A stretch of DNA of 6,999 bases from JAWKIJ01 sp041394325 (GTDB taxonomy: Bacteria > Actinomycetota > Acidimicrobiia > Acidimicrobiales > Microtrichaceae), in the NCBI GenBank assembly GCA_041394325.1, contig JAWKIJ010000003.1, positions 1 to 6,999 of the forward strand, in the 5' to 3' direction. Shown piece after piece: positions 1-4,512 of the stretch; the first letter of the stretch is position 1; each line of letters starts with the position of its first letter. The notes under the pieces were generated by a model. The model searched no databases and was not told where the DNA came from. It was given only the letters and a program-made list of their open reading frames with translations. Made by a program: the position numbers and the translations under genes.

Positions 1-23
1 AACCACTCCCGTTGCGCCGTCAT
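1..23 (-). CDS. dnaJ: DnaJ co-chaperone, N-terminal start only (cut by window edge)
   Basis: On the minus strand an ATG at 23-21 opens a frame reading MTAQREW, which runs off the left edge in the eighth codon. This matches the usual actinobacterial DnaJ1 opening, where an M-T-x-R-E-W-like stretch precedes the J-domain. A good ribosome site (GAGG at 34-31, within GAGGTGAGG) lies 7 bases upstream. The position, about 100 bases after grpE on the same strand, fits the dnaK-grpE-dnaJ order. DnaJ binds unfolded clients, delivers them to DnaK and stimulates its ATPase. Only seven residues are visible, so no J-domain residue such as HPD can be checked. The call rests on the N-terminal match, the ribosome site and the gene order. 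Confidence 0.8.
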
Positions 24-123
24 CGCCTCACCTCATCCCCGATCGCCATGCCGATCCGGTCGACGCGACCTGTACCCGAACCCGCGCGCACCCGTCTCGT
101 CGACGCGTCCGACCGTCGACGGG
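24..123 (-). other. grpE-dnaJ intergenic spacer
   Basis: This is a 100-base gap inside the chaperone operon. Besides the dnaJ ribosome site it holds three GTCGAC copies (59-64, 99-104, 115-120). The first two sit in a near-identical 12-base direct repeat (59-70 and 99-110, one mismatch), and the third is inside the perfect palindrome CCGTCGACGG at 114-123. No U-run follows, so I see no terminator, and read-through from grpE into dnaJ is likely. Confidence 0.5.
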
Positions 124-795
124 TCAGCTCCGAACCTTGACCATCGCCGGGCGCACCACCCGACCGTTCCATGAATACCCCGGACGCATGACCTCCGCGA
201 CGACCGGCTCGCCGCCGTCACCCTCCTCGCTCAGCACCGCGTCGTGCAGGTTGGGATCGAACGGCACGTCGGCCTCGTCCACCCGGACCAGGCCCTTCCG
301 TTCGAGAGCGTTGAACAAGGCCTTCGAGATCGGATCGACGTCCTCGGAGCCGTGCGCGATCGCAGCGTCGCACGCATCCAGCACCGGGAGGAGCTCCACC
401 ACCAGCGCCTCCGCGGCACGTTGCACCTGTTCGACCCGTTGGCCTTCGACACGACGTTTGTAGTTCTCGAACTCGGCCTGCACTCGACGGGCCATGTCGA
501 GGTATTCGTCGCGTTCGGCGGCCACCCGGTCGAAGCCCTCGTCCAGGCCCACCAGCGAGTGGTCACCGAACGGCAGTCCCGATGCCGGGTCCAGACCGAG
601 CGCGCCGGTGCCGTCCGGATCGTCCGTGTCGTTCGCCGACGTGGACAACACCCGCCGGGCTCCACCGGACGCCTCGAACTCGTCGATCGCAGCGAGGGCC
701 GCCGCCTCGTCGGGGGTCATCGAGCCCGCCGGGGTGGACTGGCTCTCGGAGACCGGTGGTCCCACGTCGTCGGGGTCGGTGCCGGGGTCGGTCAC
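124..795 (-). CDS. grpE: GrpE, nucleotide exchange factor for DnaK
   Basis: This 223-aa protein is a cytoplasmic dimer that releases ADP from DnaK so that ATP can rebind and the client can leave. Residues 1-85 are acidic and rich in D, G, P, S and T, and are probably disordered. Residues 88-135 (ERDEYLDMARRVQAEFENYKRR region) form the long coiled-coil helix. The C-terminal half carries the GrpE core: FNALERKGLVRV (161-172), FDPNLHDAV (179-187), and the beta-wing ending GYSWNGRVVRPAMVKV (206-221). The start is GTG at 795-793, which overlaps the dnaK stop (TGA, 794-792) as GTGA. No strong ribosome site precedes it, so translation is probably coupled to dnaK. The N-terminal tail is long beside E. 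coli GrpE (197 aa), but such tails are common in actinobacteria. The family call is certain from the C-terminal signature. Confidence 0.97.
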   Translation of the reverse strand: MTDPGTDPDDVGPPVSESQSTPAGSMTPDEAAALAAIDEFEASGGARRVLSTSANDTDDPDGTGALGLDPASGLPFGDHSLVGLDEGFDRVAAERDEYLDMARRVQAEFENYKRRVEGQRVEQVQRAAEALVVELLPVLDACDAAIAHGSEDVDPISKALFNALERKGLVRVDEADVPFDPNLHDAVLSEEGDGGEPVVAEVMRPGYSWNGRVVRPAMVKVRS

Positions 796-2642
796 TGCTC
801 TTGCCCCGCGGCCGACTCGTCGATGACCTCGGCGTCGACCACGTCGTCGTCGTCGGAGGACGCGCCGGGCGATCCCGATCCCGCTCCCGCAGCGGCCTCA
901 CTCTCGGCCGCCTGCTCGTAGAGGTGCTGGCCGAACTCCTGACTCGCGTTGACCAGCGTCTCCATCGCGACGCGGATCTTGGCCATGTCACCGCCGCGGA
1001 TCTCGTCGCGCAACGTCGACAACGCACCCTCGAGCTTGACCCTGTCGTCGGCGGGCATCTTGTCGCCCTGCTCCCGAAGCAGTTTCTCGGTCTGGTAGAC
1101 GAGCGTGTCGGCCTTGTTGTGCTCCTCGGCCTCGTCCTTGCGCCGACGATCCTCCTCGGCGTGCGCCTCGGCGTCCTTGACCATCTGGCTGATCTGGTCG
1201 TTGGACAACGAGGACTGCCCGGTGATCGTGATCGACTGCTCCTTTCCGGTCGCCCGGTCCTTCGCCGCCACGTTCACGATGCCGTTGGCGTCGATGTCGA
1301 ACGTCACCTCGATCTGGGGAACGCCGCGAGGCGCCGGCGGGAGGTCGACGAGTTGGAACTTGCCGAGCGTCTTGTTGAAGCTCGCCATCTCGCGCTCGCC
1401 CTGGAGCACATGGATCTCCACCGAAGGTTGCATGTCCTCCGCCGTGGTAAACACCTCGGTTCGACGCGTCGGGATGGTCGTGTTGCGCTCGATGAGCCGG
1501 GTCATCACGCCACCCTTCGTCTCGATACCGAGCGACAACGGCGTGACGTCGAGAAGGAGGACGTCCTTGACGTCACCCTTGAGCACACCCGCCTGCACGG
1601 CGGCACCCATCGCGACCACCTCGTCGGGATTGACGCCCTTGTGCGGCTCACGCCCCGTCATCGAGTGCACGAGGTCCTGCACCGCCGGCATCCGCGTCGA
1701 CCCGCCCACCATGATGACATGGTCGAGTTGGCCCATGGTGAGCCCCGCATCCTTGAGTGCCTGCTCGAACGGGACGCGGCACCGGTTGAGGAGGTCCTCG
1801 GTGATCTCCTGGAACTTCGATCGGCTCAGCGTCTCGTCCAGGTGAAGCGGCCCCGAGTCCGTGGCGGTGACGAACGGCAGGTTGATCTGGGTCTGCTGAG
1901 CCTGGGACAGTTCGATCTTGGCCTTCTCGGCCGCCTCCTTGAGGCGTTGGAGCGCCATGTTGTCCTTGGACAGGTCGACGCCGTTGGAGTTCTTGAACGA
2001 CTCGACCAGCCAGTCGATGACCCGCTGATCCCAGTCGTCTCCGCCGAGTTCGGTGTCGCCGTGGGTCGACTTCACCTCGAACACGCCGTCGCCGATCTCG
2101 AGCACCGACACGTCGAAGGTCCCACCTCCGAGGTCGAACACGAGGATCGTCTGCTCGGCACCCTCACGCTCCATGCCGTAGGCCAACGCCGCCGCAGTCG
2201 GCTCGTTGATGATGCGGAGCACCTCGAGCCCCGCGATCTGGCCCGCCTCCTTGGTGGCGGTGCGCTGGGCGTCGTCGAAGTAGGCCGGCACGGTGATGAC
2301 GGCCTGGGTGACGGTGTCGCCGAGGTAGGACTCCGCGTCGCGCTTGAGCTTCATCAGCGTGCGGGCCGAGATCTCCTGCGCGGTGTAGTTCTTGGCGTCG
2401 ATGTTGACGGTCCAGTCCGACCCCATGTGTCGTTTCACGGACCGGATCGTGCGGTCGGGGTTCGTGATCGCCTGGCGCTTGGCCACCTCGCCGACGAGCA
2501 CTTCGCCGTCCTTGGTGAACGCGACCACCGACGGGGTGGTGCGGGCGCCCTCGCTGTTGGGGATGACGACGGGATCACCCGCCTCCAGTACCGAAACCAC
2601 CGAGTTGGTGGTGCCGAGATCGATTCCGACTGCCTTTGGCAT
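792..2642 (-). CDS. dnaK: DnaK, Hsp70 chaperone
   Basis: This 616-aa cytoplasmic Hsp70 holds unfolded peptides in cycles of ATP hydrolysis driven by DnaJ and GrpE. The nucleotide-binding domain (1 to about 358) shows phosphate-1 IDLGTTNS (7-14), VPAYFDDAQRTAT (118-130), INEPTAAALAYG (145-156), phosphate-2 FDLGGGTFDVS (169-179) and the adenosine motif VGGSTRMP (312-319). The hydrophobic linker VLLLDVTP (361-368) leads to the peptide-binding beta domain (to about 475), the helical lid (about 480-580) and an acidic tail with DDVVDAEVIDE (599-609), as in most bacterial DnaKs. It is shorter than E. coli DnaK (638 aa). It seems to lack the N-terminal-lobe insertion of proteobacterial forms, as expected for Gram-positive lineages. 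The frame stays open 169 codons further upstream, but MPKAVGIDLG is the family start and has AGGAGG 10 bases before it. It is the first gene of the operon. Confidence 0.99.
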   Translation of the reverse strand: MPKAVGIDLGTTNSVVSVLEAGDPVVIPNSEGARTTPSVVAFTKDGEVLVGEVAKRQAITNPDRTIRSVKRHMGSDWTVNIDAKNYTAQEISARTLMKLKRDAESYLGDTVTQAVITVPAYFDDAQRTATKEAGQIAGLEVLRIINEPTAAALAYGMEREGAEQTILVFDLGGGTFDVSVLEIGDGVFEVKSTHGDTELGGDDWDQRVIDWLVESFKNSNGVDLSKDNMALQRLKEAAEKAKIELSQAQQTQINLPFVTATDSGPLHLDETLSRSKFQEITEDLLNRCRVPFEQALKDAGLTMGQLDHVIMVGGSTRMPAVQDLVHSMTGREPHKGVNPDEVVAMGAAVQAGVLKGDVKDVLLLDVTPLSLGIETKGGVMTRLIERNTTIPTRRTEVFTTAEDMQPSVEIHVLQGEREMASFNKTLGKFQLVDLPPAPRGVPQIEVTFDIDANGIVNVAAKDRATGKEQSITITGQSSLSNDQISQMVKDAEAHAEEDRRRKDEAEEHNKADTLVYQTEKLLREQGDKMPADDRVKLEGALSTLRDEIRGGDMAKIRVAMETLVNASQEFGQHLYEQAAESEAAAGAGSGSPGASSDDDDVVDAEVIDESAAGQEQ

Positions 2643-2717
2643 GTTGGTGTGGCCTCCTGGTCCGTGACCGTGACGAGAGGTGGGGCTGGGGGATACGTCT
2701 CGTTGAGACCCCGAGAC
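2643..2717 (-). promoter_or_regulatory. dnaK 5' leader with short inverted repeats
   Basis: If transcription starts 7 bases past the -10 box, near 2717, dnaK has a leader of about 75 bases. Near its 5' end are a perfect inverted repeat GTCTC-GTT-GAGAC (2697-2709, plus-strand reading) and a further GAGAC copy at 2713-2717, so two alternative 5-bp hairpins could form. A tandem GTCACG-GTCACG follows on the minus strand at about 2664-2676. The stems are short, and no known riboswitch or thermometer class is recognised. Confidence 0.35.
2653..2658 (-). promoter_or_regulatory. dnaK ribosome binding site
   Basis: A full AGGAGG on the minus strand ends 10 bases before the ATG at 2642-2640. It fixes the dnaK start against the much longer open frame upstream, which crosses the promoter. 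Confidence 0.85.
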
Positions 2718-2723
2718 ATGAGC

Positions 2724-2752
2724 ATTGTATTGATTGAGTGCATAGTTGTCAA
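2724..2752 (-). promoter_or_regulatory. SigA-type promoter of the dnaK operon
   Basis: On the minus strand, TTGACA (-35, 2752-2747) and TACAAT (-10, 2729-2724) are separated by exactly 17 bases. The -35 is a perfect match and the -10 matches at 5 of 6 positions. The patch 2721-2761 has 14 G/C in 41 bases, very low for this window. The predicted start lies near 2717. A housekeeping-sigma promoter held down by a repressor is the known arrangement for actinobacterial dnaK operons. Confidence 0.88.
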
Positions 2753-2753
2753 C
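2733..2753 (-). promoter_or_regulatory. Degenerate HAIR-like element (possible HspR operator)
   Basis: The HspR operator HAIR has the consensus CTTGAGT-N7-ACTCAAG. Here the plus strand reads ATTGAGT, a 7-base spacer, then TGTCAAC: 6 of 7 positions match in the first arm and 4 of 7 in the second. The second arm lies on the -35 box of the dnaK promoter, where a bound repressor would block polymerase. Position and spacing fit well, but the second arm is weak because it also has to encode TTGACA. HspR binding is therefore an inference. Confidence 0.5.
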
Positions 2754-2761
2754 TTTTGACA
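2747..2761. repeat. Perfect 6-3-6 inverted repeat TGTCAA-CTT-TTGACA
   Basis: The two arms are exact reverse complements around a 3-base centre. One arm is the -35 box of the dnaK promoter. The other is a TTGACA facing gpmA with no convincing -10 at 17 bases. It could be an operator of its own, a second repressor contact beside the HAIR-like site, or a chance result of a consensus -35. Confidence 0.45.
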
Positions 2762-2892
2762 TGGCGGGGGTTGAGGGTGCCTTCCCGCGTCGAGGCTCGC
2801 CGATTCGCCCGGAGCCGCATCGTTCGCGCACAATCTCGGGCACGATGCGCCGATCGGGTGCACTCCGTTCGCGTTCACCCCTTGGGAGCGAG
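2762..2892 (+). promoter_or_regulatory. gpmA upstream region, weak promoter candidate only
   Basis: This 131-base stretch leads into gpmA. The best -10 candidate is CACAAT at 2829-2834 (plus strand). No good -35 lies 16-18 bases before it; the nearest is TTCGCC at 2804-2809, with a 19-base gap. A start near 2841 would give a leader of about 50 bases. No small gene or RNA is evident. Confidence 0.25.
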
Positions 2893-3657
2893 ATGTCCGA
2901 GTTGATCCTTCTCCGACACGGCGAGAGCGAGTGGAACCGGCTCAACCTGTTCACCGGCTGGTACGACTGCGACCTCACCGACACCGGCCGCGCCGAGGCG
3001 TCCGCCGCCGGGGCCCTGCTCGCCGAGGAGGCGGTCGCGCCGACCGTGTTGCACACGTCGTTGCAGAAGCGCGCGATCCGCACGGCCCAACTGGCGCTGG
3101 ACTCGATGGACCGGCTCTGGATCCCCGTACGTCGATCGTGGCGGCTCAACGAGCGTCACTACGGCGACCTCACGGGCAAGAACAAGGCACAGACCGCCGA
3201 GGAGTTCGGTGCCGACCAGGTGAAGGTCTGGCGACGCAGCTACACCACCCCACCACCACCGATCGCCACGGACAACCCGAACAACCCGAACGGCGACGCG
3301 CAGTACGCGACGCTGCCACCCGACGTGGTGCCCTCCTCGGAGTGCCTCGCCGACGTCGTTGCCCGGATGCTGCCCTACTGGTATGACTCGATCGTCACCG
3401 ACCTCGCCGCAGGACACTCCGTGCTCGTGGTCGCGCACGGCAACTCACTTCGCGCGCTGGTCAAGCACCTCGACGACGTCGGCGACGACGAGATCACCGA
3501 GTTGAACATCCCGACCGGGGTACCGCTCCGATACGAGATAGGCGACGACTTCCGCCCCACCGACACCCGGCCCACCGCCGAGCGATACCTCGGCGACGCT
3601 GCGGCCGCCGCCGCGAAGGCCGCCGCGGTGGCGGCACAGGCGGGCGGCACTCCCTGA
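2893..3657 (+). CDS. gpmA: 2,3-bisphosphoglycerate-dependent phosphoglycerate mutase
   Basis: This 254-aa cytoplasmic enzyme interconverts 3-phosphoglycerate and 2-phosphoglycerate in glycolysis and gluconeogenesis through a phosphohistidine. The histidine phosphatase superfamily motif LLRHGESEWN (6-15) supplies the phosphorylated His9. Other conserved parts are NLFTGWYDCDLTDTG (18-32), SLQKRAIRTA (56-65), LNERHYGDLTGKNK (85-98, acid/base Glu87), WRRSYTTPPPP (113-123) and VVAHGNSLRALVKHL (179-193, second catalytic His182). These mark the dPGM subfamily rather than a generic phosphatase. The tail after about 235 is an alanine-rich stretch ending GGTP, beyond the conserved core. The start is ATG 2893, with GGGAG at 2884-2888 only 4 bases upstream; upstream ATG and GTG codons are out of frame. 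It is divergent from dnaK and followed by a GC-rich hairpin, so it is probably a single-gene unit. Confidence 0.97.
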   Translation: MSELILLRHGESEWNRLNLFTGWYDCDLTDTGRAEASAAGALLAEEAVAPTVLHTSLQKRAIRTAQLALDSMDRLWIPVRRSWRLNERHYGDLTGKNKAQTAEEFGADQVKVWRRSYTTPPPPIATDNPNNPNGDAQYATLPPDVVPSSECLADVVARMLPYWYDSIVTDLAAGHSVLVVAHGNSLRALVKHLDDVGDDEITELNIPTGVPLRYEIGDDFRPTDTRPTAERYLGDAAAAAAKAAAVAAQAGGTP

Positions 3658-3670
3658 GGTCCTCGCCGGC

Positions 3671-3688
3671 CACCGCCCGACGGCGGTG
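3671..3688 (+). terminator. GC-rich hairpin after gpmA, no U-run
   Basis: CACCGCC (3671-3677) and GGCGGTG (3682-3688) form a perfect 7-bp stem with a 4-base loop, 13 bases after the gpmA stop. No T-run follows, so it is not a canonical intrinsic terminator. Hairpins without a U-tail have been proposed as terminators in high-GC actinobacteria. Confidence 0.4.
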
Positions 3689-3718
3689 ACTGCACCGTTC
3701 CTGCGGGGTCCACGGCAC

Positions 3719-3724
3719 TAGCGT
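3719..3724 (+). promoter_or_regulatory. Possible -10 element for the ABC transporter genes
   Basis: TAGCGT fits the loose TAnnnT -10 pattern and lies about 35 bases before the ATPase start. No clear -35 is visible; TTCCTG at 3698-3703 is 15 bases away. The case rests mainly on the hairpin upstream, which suggests that a new transcript begins in this gap. Confidence 0.25.
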
Positions 3725-3759
3725 GGCGGCCCCAACGTGACCATCGACCCGGAGCAGCC

Positions 3760-4509
3760 ATGTCCTCGTCCGCCGCGCCACCGATCGCCATCGCCGCCTC
3801 GGCCGTGCGGGCGACCAAGCTCTACGGGAGCGGGGACACCCAAGTCGTCGCACTCGACCACGTGGACGCCGAGTTCCGGCGGGGCGAGTTCACCGCGATC
3901 ATGGGACCGTCCGGTTCGGGCAAGTCCACGCTCATGCACTGCCTCGCCGGCCTGGACACGCTCACCGAGGGATCGGTGAGAATCGCGGAGGTCGACCTGT
4001 CGGCGTTGAAGGAACGCGACCTCACCCTGTTGCGCCGCGATCGCCTCGGCTTCATCTTCCAGGCGTTCAACCTCATCCCCACTCTGTCGGCATTGGAGAA
4101 CATCACGCTGCCGATGGACCTCGGCAACAACAAGCCCGACCAGGCGTGGCTCGACACCGTCATCGACACCGTCGGCCTCAGGGACCGGCTCGATCACCGC
4201 CCCTCCGAGTTGTCGGGTGGACAACAACAGCGCGTTGCCGTCGCGAGGGCGCTCGCCTCCAAGCCCGAGTTGATCTTCGCCGACGAGCCCACCGGCAACC
4301 TCGACTCGACCAGTGGATCGGAGGTCCTGTCGTTCATGCGGGCGGCCGTGGACACCTGGGGTCAGACCGTGGTGATCGTGACTCACGACCCCGCGGCGGC
4401 GGCCCGTACCGACATCGTGCTGTTCATGGCCGACGGTCGGGTCGTCGATGCGCTCGAGGCACCAACCGATGATTCCGTCTACGCCAAGCTGAAGCAGATG
4501 GGTGACTGA
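3760..4509 (+). CDS. ABC transporter ATP-binding protein, LolD/MacB/FtsE type
   Basis: This 249-aa soluble ATPase powers the membrane subunit encoded next to it. All nucleotide-binding motifs are intact: Walker A GPSGSGKST (49-57), Q-loop Gln101 in FIFQAFNLIPTLSALEN, signature LSGGQQQRVAVARAL (151-165), Walker B LIFADEP (171-177, catalytic Glu176), D-loop GNLD (179-182) and switch His209 in VTHD. The FQxFNLIPTLSALENI segment and the DEPTGNLDS block are typical of the MacB/LolD/FtsE group, whose partners are FtsX-fold permeases. The first 15 or so residues are a variable, alanine- and serine-rich lead-in. The start ATG has GGAG (3751-3754) 5 bases before it. The stop lies 3 bases before the permease start, so the two are almost certainly co-translated. 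Function as an ATPase is sure; the substrate is unknown. Confidence 0.96.
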   Translation: MSSSAAPPIAIAASAVRATKLYGSGDTQVVALDHVDAEFRRGEFTAIMGPSGSGKSTLMHCLAGLDTLTEGSVRIAEVDLSALKERDLTLLRRDRLGFIFQAFNLIPTLSALENITLPMDLGNNKPDQAWLDTVIDTVGLRDRLDHRPSELSGGQQQRVAVARALASKPELIFADEPTGNLDSTSGSEVLSFMRAAVDTWGQTVVIVTHDPAAAARTDIVLFMADGRVVDALEAPTDDSVYAKLKQMGD

Positions 4510-4512
4510 GCC

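Noticed and set aside
2730..2745. CIRCE element (HrcA operator) near dnaK, suggested by GAGTGC at 2736-2741
   Set aside because: The CIRCE left arm TTAGCACTC is absent at the required 9-base spacing, and the right arm continues ATA instead of TAA. Actinobacterial dnaK operons usually use HspR instead.
582..2759. A 725-codon open frame on the plus strand opposite dnaK
   Set aside because: It is exactly antisense to dnaK, whose family motifs are complete. The translation is rich in R, L, V, D and H as expected for the complement of GC-biased codons, and it shows no recognisable motif. It is a shadow frame.
2746..2892. A 49-codon N-terminal extension of gpmA from an upstream start at 2746
   Set aside because: That start lies in the dnaK promoter, the added residues are arginine-rich and unlike any GpmA, and MSELILLRHGE is the normal start with its own ribosome site.
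2643..3149. N-terminal extension of dnaK by 169 codons
   Set aside because: It would run through the promoter and the divergent gpmA start. MPKAVGIDLG with AGGAGG is the standard DnaK start.
3240..3300. Repeated proline and Asn-Pro codons in gpmA (PPPP, then NPNNPN) as a possible tandem repeat
   Set aside because: The proline run is the conserved RSYxxPPPP loop of the enzyme, and the Asn-Pro stretch is a short variable insertion.
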